In this document: positions 1 through 11,039 of the stretch, in pieces
Layout: the number at the start of each line of letters is the position of its first letter
Position numbering within the stretch: position 1 is the stretch's first letter
Made by a program: the position numbers and the translations under genes
Notes under the pieces: generated by a model
Told to the model about the DNA's origin: nothing
What the model saw: only the letters and a program-made list of their open reading frames with translations
Database searches by the model: none
Assembly (NCBI GenBank): GCA_031216915.1
Contig: CM062297.1
Span: 367,487,704-367,551,703, forward strand
DNA from: Pictodentalium vernedei
Lineage: Eukaryota; Mollusca; Scaphopoda; Dentaliida; Dentaliidae
Reading direction: 5' to 3'
DNA length: 64,000 nucleotides

Positions 1-287
1 TAATAGTTGAGCAGCAATTTAAACAACCTATCATCAGCGTTATAGTAGTATTAAGGCGATATTTCTCGTTATTTGATTTTAGACTGCATTGTATATCGAT
101 GCTTTTTCGGTCCAGTGACCTTGACCAAAAATCTAAATAAACAGGCAATGTAAATAATGACAAGAGTTTGGGAATTTACACCCACACAGCTCTGTCGTTG
201 CGTTTTGACAAATTTTGATGTCTCAGATTTGTTCTTGGATATCTGAAGCACATTTGCCACAAGTTGTTTGCCAGAAATATTATTTTA
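1..287. other. unassigned AT-rich sequence
   Basis: I see no open frame, repeat or RNA gene here that I can support. The sequence precedes the repeat that starts near 288. Confidence 0.4.
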
Positions 288-810
288 CTAGCGGGTGTTA
301 CCCAGCGTTGCAAGGGAGAAGATGGTTATATACGATCGTCTCAGGTGTTTTTGAAATAGAAGGGCAAGGTCACCAATTTCAAGGTCAAGGTCACCCCGCA
401 CAGGAACCCCAATAAAGTAAAAATGATCGATGGGTCAATATACCCGCACATATGAAATTTTATCCCAATCGGCCCAGCCGTTTTCGAAATAAAAAGTCAA
501 GGTCACCAATTTCTAGCTCAAGGTCACCCTGCACCGGAACCCAGATAAAGGCAAAATGATCGATGGGTCAATATACCCGCACATATGAAATTTTAGCCTG
601 ATCGGCCCAGCCGTTTTCGAAATAAAAGGTCAAGGTCATCAATTTCAGGGTCAAGGTCATCCAGACGGGCATGGCATCCATCCCATGTCACTTGCAGGGA
701 TGAATTAATCCGTGTAGAAAATTTGAGATCGATTGGTCGAGAAACGGAGGAGTTCACCCGGAACAAAGATAGAGAGATAGATACAGACCTTTGCTTTTTA
801 TATATTAGAT
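288..810 (+). repeat. tandem-armed retroposon fragment, RTE/SINE-tail-like
   Basis: Two and a half copies of an about 132-bp unit (349-480, 481-613, 614 onward) share a conserved block with AAGGTCACCAATTTC and GATCGATGGGTCAATATACC. The right end reads GATAGAGAGATAGATACAGACC, then TTTGCTTTTTATATATTAGAT. That short pyrimidine/AT tail is typical of RTE-like LINEs and the SINEs that use them. No coding frame survives. The family assignment is inference. Confidence 0.45.
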
Positions 811-1059
811 TATCAGTTCTGGTACGAATATGGTAGCAGACTTCCAGAAACCATTGGTGTCTGCTGTCAACTCTGTGAGTTGATTGCATATATTTTTCAT
901 GTTCGATACATCACAACCTTCATTTTGATATTTGTATAATTTGTGTATATTTAATTTGAATTTATGGAATATTAGAAGTGGTAATTTCAAAGTAAACAAA
1001 TTTCTCCTCTCATATAGCACCTTACTTGTATAGCACCTCCTCAGAATATTTTGATATTG

Positions 1060-2978
1060 AGCACACAGAATCCTTACAGGGGTCAGATTCAAATTTTTCA
1101 AATCAAGTCCCTCAGTTAATATTGGGGCTCTCTTCTTCAGATCCACCAGTCAGAATCTTCTGATATTTAGTTTAAACAATGTTGATTCAAAGAATATTAT
1201 GCTATACGTTACAGAAATTAACAACAAATAAAAGTAACAATACAAGGCACAGCAGCTCACAATATAACATATACTTAACACTAAACAAATTGCTAAGTAA
1301 AGGAAGGATTTGACAAGAAGCTTAGAGCTTATGTCATTTGTATACAGCATCCTTCGGGTGGTTAGATCTCATTTTGTTCAAACCAAGTCCCTGGGTTAAT
1401 ATTTGGACACCCTGTTGGAGCTAGAATTTTAACTTAGTCCAATGTGAGTAATAAATTATAATCTTTAAAAATCTGCTTCTTGAGATACAATCAGAATCCT
1501 GTGGTATTTGGTATACAGCATCCTTGACAGGTTCAGATTCAAATTGTTCAAATAAAAAGTCCCTGGGTTGATATTTGTGTTCCCAGGGGGGATGGGGTTA
1601 TTTGAACATAGTGCAAAATTGGTAATATTCTCAAAATCTTACTCTCCAGAACAACCAGTCAGAATCTTTTGCTATTTGGTATTCAAAATCCTTCAAGTTT
1701 GTTCAAGTCAAGTCCCTAGGTTGATATTTGGACTCCCTAGTTTTTCATTAAAATCTGGGCATTATTTCTGTGGTAGCATCCCAATATAGGGTCCTGCGAA
1801 GCTTTGAGTATTCGATTTGATGTCGACATTGCTTTGGTATTCATATATCGATCTCGAATAGTTTGATGATTCGTTAGTCAAATGAAGCTTCGAGGAAAAC
1901 AAATTAGTGTTCGACAATGTACATTTTGAGTTTTTAGAACGGGAAATTAAACGTTCGTTTTGTGACTTTTGCAAATTGGAGCTATTTTAACTTGTAACCT
2001 GTCCACGCCCCATCTATACAACCAAAATATCCAGCTATGGGCCTAATGTCCACTCCCAGTCCCAGAATCTTCTAACAAAATAATGGGGGCATGTCGCCTG
2101 GAGCGCTCTCATTATGTTAGAAAACTGTGGGAGGAAAACCTCTTTAATTTCTTTGCATTGTTCGGCATTGGTACTTGGAAGTTGGAATGAAGTAAAAGCA
2201 ATTTGTGTGAATAAGCACTGCGTCAATATTCGAGTTAACTAATGCAGAAGCTAACACAGTTTAACGCCTTCGCTGCTTTTGATGTATACTGAGTTATTGA
2301 GTTGAGAACAGACTGAAATCTACAAGACCCGAATTCTGATAATACAAAAACAACCAAACATTACAATAATGAGGTTCCTATAAGATGTACATGTATTTAG
2401 CCACGCTAACGTACGTGAAGTTAGTGGCTGTAGCTGACTTCAACCCATGGGAATTAATGTGACACTTGTATTACATTTGTGCTTTTAATTCTCATGTTTC
2501 AATTTAGAGGTTTGTCTCAAAGATCTCGGGGTAGTAACACCTTAATTTCTGTCCATATTTTTTGTCTTGAATTTATACTCGGGCCAAGTGAACATCTGAA
2601 TGGCCATTCAACGAGAAAGAAAATTAAAACAACGCCAAGTTGCCAAGTTGTCAAGTTATGTCAACGATCTCTTCTCGCAGTGCTGTCCGGACATTTCTGC
2701 ACAAGATAATACCAGCTATACTTATTTCTCGAGTTTATCCTGATTCGATTCAAGATTCGATTCGATGTTGACATCAGTCCCGATTCGATTCGAGATTCGA
2801 TTCGAACATAAATTTCCCGATTCGCAGGGCCCTATCCCAATACTAGAAAAAAATCATCTGGCATGGACAGTAGTTATAAATAATTAAATAATTTCATTCC
2901 CCTGTAGTGTTAACTAGCCATAGATGCTAATTAAATCCTTCTTTAAACAACTTTGGTCAGGTGAGCATTTCAGGCCTC
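1060..2978 (+). mobile_element. R1 HINE-like element, 3' part (copy 0)
   Basis: Degenerate copies of the R1 satellite unit (key words CAGTCAGAATCTT, GATATTTGG, AAGTCCCTGGGTT) run from about 1060 to 1786. They are interrupted by a hAT element at 1787-2834. The sequence then ends at about 2978 with TCAGGTGAGC, CAGGCCTCTGTT, a decayed form of the right end of the three better copies (22128, 53841, 55528). The left end is not recognisable. The element abuts the start of an R2 element at 2979. Confidence 0.6.
1787..2834. mobile_element. hAT-type DNA transposon remnant with perfect 8-bp target duplication
   Basis: The element begins TAGGGTCCTGCGAA and ends TTCGCAGGGCCCTA, giving 14-bp terminal inverted repeats with one mismatch. 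It is flanked by TCCCAATA at 1779-1786 and 2835-2842. An 8-bp duplication is the hallmark of the hAT superfamily. The interior is 1,048 bp and has no transposase I can recognise, so it is a non-autonomous or heavily decayed copy. Inside are a hairpin at 2399-2429 (AGCCACGCTAAC paired with GTTAGTGGCT) and reiterated GATTCGATTCGA words near the right end. It inserted into R1 sequence. Confidence 0.8.
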
Positions 2979-3295
2979 TGTTAGCTTAACTTGATAAAAT
3001 CAGGATAAGCTATTGTGATCACGCATGCAGAAGTCTGTGAGTCTGTTCACATTTTCTTTGAAATAGGCTACACCCTGTAGTTCTTGTCCGATCATCATGA
3101 AATTTCATATGCAGGTTCGATTCAGATCAAGATGAGAATGTCCCCTTCTGGTCGCGATCGGTCAAGCATGATGGCTGCGAGAGCCCGAAACCCAAAAACC
3201 TTTAGCACAGTCTGCAGATTGTATTTATGAAGGGATTTCATTGTAACTTGGTAGGATGATTCAGTATAATGTCTAGATGAGAACATACCCTTTGT
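2979..3295 (+). mobile_element. R2 satellite element, left part
   Basis: The start TTAGCTTAACTTGATAAA with a short subterminal hairpin (TAGCTTAACTTGAT / AGGATAAGCTA) is shared with 47346. The unique head (TCTGTGAGTCTGTTCACATTTTC, AGTTCTTGTCCGATCATCA) leads into the first about 140-bp monomers, marked by TCTAGATGAGAAC, ACCTTTAGCACAGTCTGCAG and GGGATTTCATTGTAACTTGG. The element is interrupted by DIRS A from about 3296 and resumes at about 9750. It is probably a Helentron-associated non-autonomous element, by analogy with R1. Confidence 0.65.
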
Positions 3296-4079
3296 TGTTC
3301 GGTTTTTCATCAGCGGGAAGCTTGATTTCATTGATCATATTGTAATTATGCCGAAAACAATTCCTTGTACCTCTTGCAGGTGAAACATGTAGACAATTCT
3401 CATGCTACATGTGTCACTTGCAACAATTGCACACAGGCCCATTCCTGAGGTATTTGTGGGGTTTGGTCCTCAAAATTCTGGGAATCCGTGAACAAGGTGG
3501 TTCTCTCCAGGGCTAGAATGCCTCGTTCTCATGGTAAGGGTAGCCGTGCCTCTTCAGTCATTTCTGGGAATGCACATGGTGACTCTGTCACGCAGGATGA
3601 TGATCAGTCTCTTTCTGTAGCAGGTTCCTCTGCAGCTGTTGACGGTGGTAGTGCTGTGATGCCTGAAGTGGAGACTGTCTTCTGATGCCACTCTTGAGGC
3701 GGCTGTTTTCGTCAAGAGCTTCTCCGAGGTCAGCTCGGTGACACTCTCCGATTTGCCTCCTGCGCCCTCGACAGTTGCTGGGGAAGTTGTTACTACTGAT
3801 CCTATCTTGTATGATAGTGGCACTTCTATCTCTTTTGGGGATGGTGTACAGTCTGAGGGGTCCAAGACTGTATCTGCTGTGTGTCTCTGAGCTCTCAGCC
3901 TCCCCTGGCTTCTCGGCGAAGCTGTGCGGGTTTGCTGTCTGCTCCGTCTCATCTGGCTAGGTTTGCTCCTGGTCGGTTAGGCCATTCGGTCACTTCGGCA
4001 GTGATTCCTTGCCCCTCGAGCGAATTGTTTGTTGTTCCGCCTTCCCCTGCTGGTGTGCCGACTAGCAGGATGGGGCTGG

Positions 4080-4500
4080 GGCATTGGCATCCAGAGCCTG
4101 CTGTTCAGTAGAGGTCAGTGACAGCTCTGGTTAGCTGTCACTCTTGGAACCTTCCTCCGGTGATTCCTCACTGTGTTCCAAGTCTTGCTGTCGATTGATG
4201 CTTGTCGTCGGTCTCAGAGGATGGGCAGTTGGGGCCTTTTGCCGCACAGAGGCCAATGGCAGGTTCCTGTCATTCTTGGGACAATCCTCCGGTGTCTTCT
4301 CATCGTGTCCGAGGTCCAGCTACTGATTGACGTACACCATCGGTCTCTCTAGAGTATTTGCAGACAGGGCCTTCTGTTCCACAGAGGTCAGTGATTGCCC
4401 CTGGGCATCACTCTTGGGACTATCCTCCGGTGTCTTCTCACCATCTCCATATTCTGTCTGCTGATCGATGTTCATTGTCTGTCCCTTCTGAGGATTTGGG
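4080..4500 (+). repeat. internal tandem repeats in 5' region of DIRS A
   Basis: About three to four units of roughly 120 bp carry CATTCTTGGGACAATCCTCCGG, then TGTCTTCTCA and CAGAGGCCAATGG-like words. The same repeats occur in B at about 37390-37760. They lie upstream of the conserved gag-like domain. Confidence 0.55.
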
Positions 4501-4549
4501 TTCTTCTGCTAGAAGGGTCCATTGGTAAGACACTCTGTCAGGCGCTGCT

Positions 4550-5604
4550 GCTATGACGGATTCTCAGGGTGAGCTGCGACAGGCCGTTTTGGTGCTCACC
4601 CAGTTGCTTTCTAGCAACCCTCAAGTTAGCTTCCCTGTGCCTCCTGAGGCACAGCCTCCTTTGGTCAGTCGCCGAGGTTCCTCGTCTAGCCCTTTGGATA
4701 CTGTTCAGTATTCACAGGATGTTCCTGCTGGTCAGCCCGAGTTAGGCAACATCTCTTCTGCTCCAGAGGATGATGATTTTCTTGAAGGCGATGTGGCCTC
4801 TCGTCAGTCTTGGGGCAGGCTTTGGATTTTGTCTTTGGCTTATTGCCAGACATTTAGCCTTCAGACCAGCCATCAGTGACCGTCCGGCCGTGGTCCTCTG
4901 TGGAGCGCCGTAACCCTGTTGAGCCTCTTAGCTCTGGGGTTTTGCATCCTCTGCAATCGGGTCAGGTTGTTGAGTCCATCCAGGACTTGGATGCCAAAAT
5001 GCGTTCTAAGACCCTCTTTTCACGAGCTGATACTTTTCTGCCTCTGTCGCGGTTTCGTGTTTATGAGTCCGTCTGTCCACCAGTCTTCCAAGGGATGACT
5101 ACTGTGGATGAAGATTCTTCTTCCCTCGGGTTGACTAAGCCTATGGTGGGTCTGTCCCGAGAGATGCTGGGTATGTTATCTCTCACGGACCATGTCGTCG
5201 CTGCCCTGGTCACCTATTTTCAACCAGGGGAGTTTGATGATGCTCAGGCGCCTTTGCGCGTTTTGTCACAGGCTCTTATGAACCTGACACATGCTCACGC
5301 CTGTAACATGGCTAATTTGGAGCTTGCATGCCAAGATGCAGTGTTGGATTCTTCTCCATCCCTTCCTTCTGAGCAGCGTGCTGTTCTAAGGTCTGCTTCT
5401 TTGGTTGGACCTCAACTGTTCCATGGTTCCGTGGAAGCGGAAGCTGTCCATGGTGAGGTTCTTTGTCATTTATTGGACCAGTTTTTGTTACGACAGCTCG
5501 ACCAACCTGCTGCTGCAGATGTTGGTCGTTCCAGGCCTGTCAAGCATCCCACTGCATCTGCCACGTCGGCTACGCCTTCGGCCCCACCCACTCCTTCTGC
5601 TTAG
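4550..5604 (+). pseudogene. gag-like protein region of DIRS A
   Basis: The region encodes a Gag-like protein specific to this element family. Its best conserved stretch runs from about 5020 to 5480 and includes SREMLGMLSL, DHVVAAL, FDDAQAPLRVLS and NLTHAHAC-like words. The equivalent protein is seen in B (38125-38850), C (42375-43257) and D (61240-62000). I see no zinc knuckle. It is followed by a Ser/Arg/Pro-rich linker before the reverse transcriptase. The role is presumed to be RNA packaging, by analogy with other Gag proteins. The copy is a fossil. Confidence 0.65.
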
Positions 5605-5649
5605 AAGAAGTGCCGACGTGGCCAGGCTTGCTGGCAGCCTCAGGGAGGA

Positions 5650-7460
5650 AAGGCTCAGGACTCTGTTGCTTCCCGACGGGGTTGTTTCTCCTCTCGGGGG
5701 CCACATCGAGGCCGCAAATGAAGGTCCTCACCTCAATTTGCCTCCAGTCGGTGGAAGGCTGTCGCTGTTTTCGACCGTTGGACAGAGATAACGTTGGACA
5801 CTTGGGTCCTCGACGTCATCTAATCCAGTCTTTACTGTCCATCCGTCGGCACCCCTGTTTATCTCTGGTGCCCCTCCCCACTCAGGTTCTTCCGATTCTC
5901 TGCATCGGGACCTTCTGGTGCAGGAGATCGACAATCTCCTCTCCAAAGGGGTGATCAACGTAGTCAGGAACACCCTTTCACCGCGGTTTTACTCATGCCT
6001 TTTCCGTCCTGTCATCGATCTGAGTATCCTGAACGAGTCCATTATAGCACCTCATTTCAGTATGGAGACTTTCCGGTCGATTCGACGTTCAGTTCATCAG
6101 GGCGACTTTGCTGCCAGTATCGACCTGAAGGATGCCTACTTCCATGTACCCATTCATTTGGTGTCACGGAAATACCTTTGGTTCTCATTTCAGGATCGAG
6201 TCTTTCAATTCAAAGCTCTCCCGTTCGGCTTTGCCATCGCTCCTTGGGCCTTCACCTGACTGATGTCACATGTGCTCACTTTTCACTGTTCTCAGTCGGC
6301 TGTGACTTCATCAGCCTACCTGGACAACATCCTCCATTGGCACCACCATGCTGCAGTTATGGAGTTCGATGTCCGGCGGTTCCTTGGCATACTAGCGTCA
6401 CTGGGTTTCAGAGTCAATTGCGAGAAGTCGGATCTCCTTCCTTCTCAGCAATTTCGTCATTTTGGAATTGATTTTGACACGCTTCACAATGTGGTTTCGG
6501 TTCCCAATGCTCAGGTGACGATTCTCTCCGCCTTGACTCGGAACCTGCTCCAATCTTCCTCGGTCTCAGTCAGGACTTTCCTTCGGATGCTGGGCCATTG
6601 CAGTTCAGTGACAGATCTCATTCTGCTAGGTCACATGTTTGTCCGACCTCTCCAACACTTCCTGTTGGATCATTGGCATCCGAATGCAGATCCTCTGGAC
6701 CTGAAACTTCCTATTCCTCGTTCCCTGCTTCGTCACCTCCACCCTTGGGCCGATGTTCCCTGGTTGACTCAGGGTGTCCCATTGGATCTTCCTTCAGCTG
6801 ATCACATCATTACTGCGGATGCCAGTGATTGGGGCTGGGGTGCGACGTTCGACAGTGGTGGCCTACATACGGAATCAAGGAGGCACACATTCGATTCCCA
6901 TGTATCTGCTATCTCGGGATCTTCTACTCTTGGGATCTTCCCACTGCGCGGGATGTAAACGCTCGGGTGACCATTCGGCACATTCCCAGGCATATCAACG
7001 TCCTAGCAGACTCCCTGTCCCGACACAATGGATGCTGCATCGGTCGGTGTTTCAGGCGATTTGTGAGCGGTGGGGGCATCCTCTGGTCGACCTTTTCGCC
7101 ACTCGCTGGAATAATCAGGTAGAGACTTTTGTCTCTCCTTTTCCAAATCCACTGGCATTTGTGGAAGATGCTCTGTCCCTGGACTGGACAGGTTGGATCG
7201 GCTATGCCTTCCCTCCTGCACTGATTCTTCCTCAAGTGTTGACGAAGATTCGTGCTTGCAGCTGCAGGATCATTCTGATCGCACCTCTGTCTCCACAGAG
7301 GGTGTGGATCAATCTTCTGCGGCCTCTGTTGGCAGATCGGCCAATTACACCTACATCTACGTCGCGATCTTCTTTCCCAGGGTCGTCCCAGGAAGTATCA
7401 CAACAATCTGACGAGCCTGTCGCTTCACGCCCGTCATTTATCAGGTCCTGTCTCTGACAT
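5650..7460 (+). pseudogene. reverse transcriptase / RNase H region of DIRS A
   Basis: Reverse transcriptase motifs typical of DIRS pol appear in order: FYS-type motif and PVIDLSILN (about 5980-6030), SIDLKDAYFHVPIH (about 6118-6160), ALPFGFAIAPWAFT (about 6210-6258) and a NCEKSDLLPSQQF thumb motif near 6420. The RNase H domain follows, with TADASDWGWGA at about 6812-6845 and a VLADSLSR-like motif near 7000-7020. The protein would copy element RNA into DNA. It is broken and no whole reading frame remains. Confidence 0.8.
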
Positions 7461-7479
7461 AGAGGCTTTTCGAGACGAT

Positions 7480-8296
7480 TAGTAGAGCGAATTTCTGCAT
7501 CGCGCCAACATTCCACTGGCATGACTTATGCTGCTAAGTGGAAGGTTTTCTGCCGCTGGTGTACAGCTCAAAATGTGGATTACCGTGATCCATCAATCGC
7601 TCACATTGCAGATTTTCTGGTATACCTTTTTGACTCCAAGGGCCTCCAGCCTATTACGATAAAGGGCTATTGGTCTGTGGTGTCTGATATGGCTTTCCTT
7701 CAAGCGTTTGCTTCTGCCAGACGTGTCAGTGAGCTTCATGTGCTATCTGTTGATTCTGCTTTCTTCAGAAATGAGGCTAACAGTGTCACCTTCACTACTG
7801 ATTGCTCTTTTCCTGCCAAGAATCAACTTCCTGATTTGGTACCTCCTCCCATCTGCATTCATTCTGCATTCTCTCTGCTGTCGATGGCCGGAGGCCTCTT
7901 CTTTGTCCTGTTTGTGTGATCAAGACTTACATTAATCGCATTCAGTTCATTCGGAGGGGTCGGAAGAGATTCTTTCTGTCTCTCATTCCTAGGAGGCAGT
8001 CTATCTCTTCCCATTCTATTTCCAGATGGATCTGTCTTGCAATCAAGCTGGCTTATTCCAGCTTGTCTGCTTCGGATCGAGTTTCGGACCAGTTTAATGC
8101 TCATGAGGTTTGCGCCATTTCTACGTCCTGGGCGTTCTCCAACTCTGTTTTGTTCTGGGAATTTATGAATGCAGCTTACTGGAGGAATGCTTCTACCTTC
8201 TCCTCCTTTTATCTCCGCCACCTACAGCAGCAATCTGAGGACCTTTTTTCTTTAGGCCCTCTCTTTGCTGCTCAGGCTGTTGTTTACCCTTATTAA
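7480..8296 (+). pseudogene. tyrosine recombinase region of DIRS A
   Basis: The N-terminal SAM-like part is visible (KWKVFCRWC, FLVYLFDSKGL) at 7521-7690. The catalytic-domain words ARRVSELHVLSVD (about 7715-7755), HEVCAISTSWAF (about 8100-8135) and AAYWRNASTF (about 8170-8205) follow. This is the integrase-replacing recombinase that defines DIRS elements and would join a circular DNA intermediate to the genome. The copy is a fossil. The internal complementary region begins about 170 bp downstream. Confidence 0.75.
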
Positions 8297-8462
8297 ATTT
8301 GTTTTTATCGGGTTTGTGCTCTGCTCAGCCTTGTTCTTTTCAGGTGCCTTCTCTCTTTCTTCATTACAGGCTTCGCTATTATTCTCTGCCCTCCTTGCAT
8401 TTTATTCTGCTGCTCTTGTTCATATTGGTTATGTGATTCGCCTTCTATTGTTTGTTCAGCCA

Positions 8463-8553
8463 ATTGTAAACAATTGTGAGTAGGTTGAGCAGAAATTAAA
8501 TTTTTTAGTAAATTTTGTTTCTTAACATACCCACTACAATTGTTTACCGGAGA
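8463..8553. repeat. internal complementary region of DIRS A
   Basis: The left half (AATTGTAAACAATTGTGAG, TAGGTTGAGCAGAAATT) is the reverse complement of the left end preserved in element B (35124-35160). The right half (TTTTTTAGTAAATTTTG, TTTCTTAACATACC, ACAATTGTTTAC) is the reverse complement of A's own right end (8821-8846 continuing at 9217-9256). Having both ends joined in this way is the DIRS-1 signature. Confidence 0.8.
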
Positions 8554-8627
8554 CCCTCCATGTGGATATCTTTGATATTGATGCCTCCCCGCTAAATCAC
8601 AAACTTCTCATTGGCGGAAATACGGAA

Positions 8628-9256
8628 TTGATGTCACGGTTGTTGCACATGCGCTCGGTAAATGCAAGAGGTTGCAGAGACAGTACCTGTAATGTTGAGT
8701 GCCGGTCTCGACCCTTTTCTGATCTTTTTCGTGCTTTTGCACTCTATCACTTTTCTAACTTGAAAAGTTTCTCAGCTTGAGTTAGGTCCGAAGTAGGGCT
8801 TGCACTTACGTTACAGCCAATTGTAAACAATTATGGTAGGTATGTTGGGGGCGCGGTGGCTCAGTTGGTAGAGGTGCAGGCTGCAAGCTGAGAGGTCCTC
8901 GGTTCGAATCCCACCTGCGGCAACTGCGTTGTGTCCTTGGGCAAGACACTTCACCCCGATTGCCTACATGGGGGCACGATGACGCACGATGACGCTGCAC
9001 GTCGATGGTGCGCATGTCTTCAACCAATCTAACCCTGCCTGTGCTGCGGTGCAGAGTTCAGAGTTACGATGTTGGAGAGCTGACAGCTGCTCGTCGTTGC
9101 TCGGTGGTTCTCTCCGGGTACTCCGGCTTCCTCCACCCGTAAAACTGTCACGGTCACGATTAGCCATTGTGCATAAGTATGTGACCTTAAACACCAATAA
9201 ATAAATAAATAATAATTGGTAGGTATGTTAAGAAACAAAATTTACTAAAAAATTTT
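8628..9256 (-). repeat. right inverted terminal repeat of DIRS A (split by a SINE)
   Basis: The sequence 8628-8846 plus 9217-9256 is the inverse of B's left end (35124-35370). Shared words include CTTGCATTTACCGAG, CAACAACCGTGAC and GTGCAAGCCCTACTTC on the B strand. It contains the stem-loop at 8750-8772 discussed in the findings. Confidence 0.75.
8847..9216 (+). mobile_element. tRNA-derived SINE, copy 1
   Basis: The tRNA-like head has an A box (TGGCTCAGTTGGTAGAG) and a B box (GGTTCGAATCC). It is followed by the conserved body GTCCTTGGGCAAGACACTTC and a tail of AATA repeats. The copy is flanked by TGGTAGGTATGTT at 8834-8846 and 9217-9229, a perfect 13-bp target duplication. From memory, the GGGCAAGACACTT core resembles a conserved metazoan SINE domain (Nin-DC type). 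The insertion lies inside the terminal repeat of DIRS A, so it is younger than A. Confidence 0.9.
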
Positions 9257-9600
9257 CATTTCTTTACTACTGGATATTTTTTAACAAAACTGTATAACAG
9301 TATGTATTGTCAATAGGCAGTGTGCCATCATTCACAATAAGGTCTGCATCCATCAAGGTCAAGGTCTCAGGCATCATGGTAAAGGTAAAACTCAGGAAAA
9401 CGTCAACATTTTGTTTGTCTGAGCCATAATTTCTTTACTACTGGATATTTTTTTACAAAACTTTATAACAGTATGTATTGTCAATAGGCAGTGTGCCATC
9501 AATCACAATAAGATCTGTATCCATCAATACTAAGGTCACGGACTACATGGTAAAAGTAACATCAATGTATTTGCCAAATTTTATTATGTTTTCAATTTTT
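9257..9600. repeat. tandem duplication of about 171 bp
   Basis: Two copies start TTTCTTTACTACTGGATATTTTTT (9259 and 9430) and share ACAGTATGTATTGTCAATAGGC and TGTGCCATCA. I recognise no coding capacity or family. Confidence 0.6.
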
Positions 9601-9602
9601 GT

Positions 9603-9737
9603 GTAATAAACAAAGCTAATGAGCCTTCATTGAACATGCTCAACAAACTTGTTCCAATGAGGGGCCATAAGCTATGTTTTTGACACAAAAAATGATGATG
9701 TTGTCTGCTATCCATGTTGGGTAAAGGGTTATCAGAA
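9603..9737. mobile_element. degenerate TTAA-type MITE (family P)
   Basis: The centre (TTGTTCCAATGAGGGGCC) and right end (TGTTGGGTAAAGGGTTA) match the better copies at 18890 and 24700. The left arm is eroded. Confidence 0.5.
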
Positions 9738-9749
9738 TCAGAGATTGGG

Positions 9750-10850
9750 GATCAAATGTTACCCTGTATATGGCTGCCCCTGAAAGTAGTTGCCCTGGGT
9801 GGAGCTATCTTGGCCGAGAGGCCTCTTGTTGTAACATGGTAGGTTGACTTTGTATAATGTCTAGATGGGAAGGCACCCTTTTGGTTGCGATCGCTCAACT
9901 GCGACAGCTGCAAGAGCCGAAAACCAAAAAACCTTAAGCACAATCTACAGGTCATCTTTATGAAAGAATTTTATTGTAACTTGGTATGCTGAGTCTGTGT
10001 AATGTCTAGATAAGAACGTCCCCTTTTGGTTGCAATCGGTGAACCATGACAGTTACGAGAGCACGAAACCCGAAAACCTTTAGCACAGTCTGCAGGTCAT
10101 ATTTATGATGGGATTTTATTGTAACTTTGTAGAATGACTCTGTATAATGCCTAGATGAGAACGTCCTATTTTGGCCATGATCGGTCAACCATGACAGCTG
10201 CACAGGCACGTGACCTAGATTTGTTTAGCACTGCATATAGTTCATATTTATGAAGCAATTTCATTGTAACTTGAAAGGATAACTTGGTATGATGTCTAGA
10301 TGAGACTGTTATATTTTGGTCATGATTGGTCAGCCGTTACCACTGCCTGGTCACTTGACCTAGATTCCTATAGCACTGCTTACAGGTTGTTTTTGTGAAG
10401 GGATTTCATTGTAAATTGGTAGGATAACTTGGTATGATATCTAGATGAGACGCTCCTCTTTTGGTCATGATCAGTCAACTATGACCGCCGAACCTTTACA
10501 TGACCGAGATTCCTTTATCAAAGTCTACAAGTCATAATTCTAAAGGGATTTCATTGTAACTTGGTAGGATGACTCGTTTTGGAATGATTTTACTGTTACT
10601 TGGTAACTTTGGTTGACATACGTTAACTGTTAGGGCCACATCAACCCAGGTCTTAATTCTCTAGTACAGTCTGCACCCACATAATTCTTATTGAAAACAT
10701 AACATTTAGGGAACAGAAATTAACATATTCTCAATTATCACAATTCTTGTCTTACTTCATAATCCTTTCATAAACATTGAACATTATCCTTTTCATCACA
10801 CACTGCACACAGTCAAGTGTCACTGATACTTTAATTTTTCAAAACTTCAT
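9750..10850 (+). mobile_element. R2 satellite element, right part
   Basis: About six monomers of roughly 140 bp lead into a unique tail (GGTTGACATACGTTAACTG, ACATAACATTTAGGGAACAG, CATAATCCTTTCATAAACATT). The tail is closely matched at 50930-51216. Together with 2979-3295 this forms one R2 element interrupted by DIRS A and by the repeats at 9257-9737. Confidence 0.65.
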
Positions 10851-10865
10851 CACTTTGTATCAGAC

Positions 10866-11010
10866 CCCTTCCCCCCCCCCCCCCCCTCCCACCCCCCACA
10901 CTCACACACACATTAACATTTTGCCACCAAAACACTGTTTGCTACTAAAATAACCAGAATGCTAAAAATGTGGCACCAGACCCCCCCCCCCCCCCCCTCC
11001 TCCCCCCCAA
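10866..11010. repeat. C-rich and CA-rich low-complexity tracts
   Basis: Two long runs of C lie at about 10870-10886 and 10981-10997, with a short CA run between them. Assembly length here is unreliable. Confidence 0.8.
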
Positions 11011-11039
11011 ATCAAAACGGCCTTGCTCCGGAAGTGTCA

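Larger units (their letters stand above)
3296..9256 (+). mobile_element. DIRS-type retrotransposon fossil A (5'-truncated)
   Basis: The order is 5' leader, gag-like protein, reverse transcriptase plus RNase H, tyrosine recombinase, internal complementary region and right inverted terminal repeat. This is the DIRS layout. The leader (GGGAAGCTTGA, CTTGCAGG) matches element B, but the left terminal repeat is absent, so the copy is truncated at its 5' end against R2 satellite. A SINE sits inside its right terminal repeat. It is a broken fossil with several breaks (roughly five to ten). It belongs to the same subfamily as B (35124) and is more distant from C and D. Confidence 0.85.

Noticed and set aside
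2035-2226. Minus-strand 63-codon frame with WDWEWTLGP
   Set aside because: The short W-rich motif hinted at a dysferlin-like or hAT fragment, but nothing around it supports a gene.
3554-3952. 132-codon minus-strand open frame
   Set aside because: Antisense shadow of the DIRS A 5' region; no family resemblance and not kept in B.
8847-8930. tRNA gene
   Set aside because: A and B boxes are present, but the acceptor stem does not close and the sequence continues into a SINE body with a tail and target duplication.
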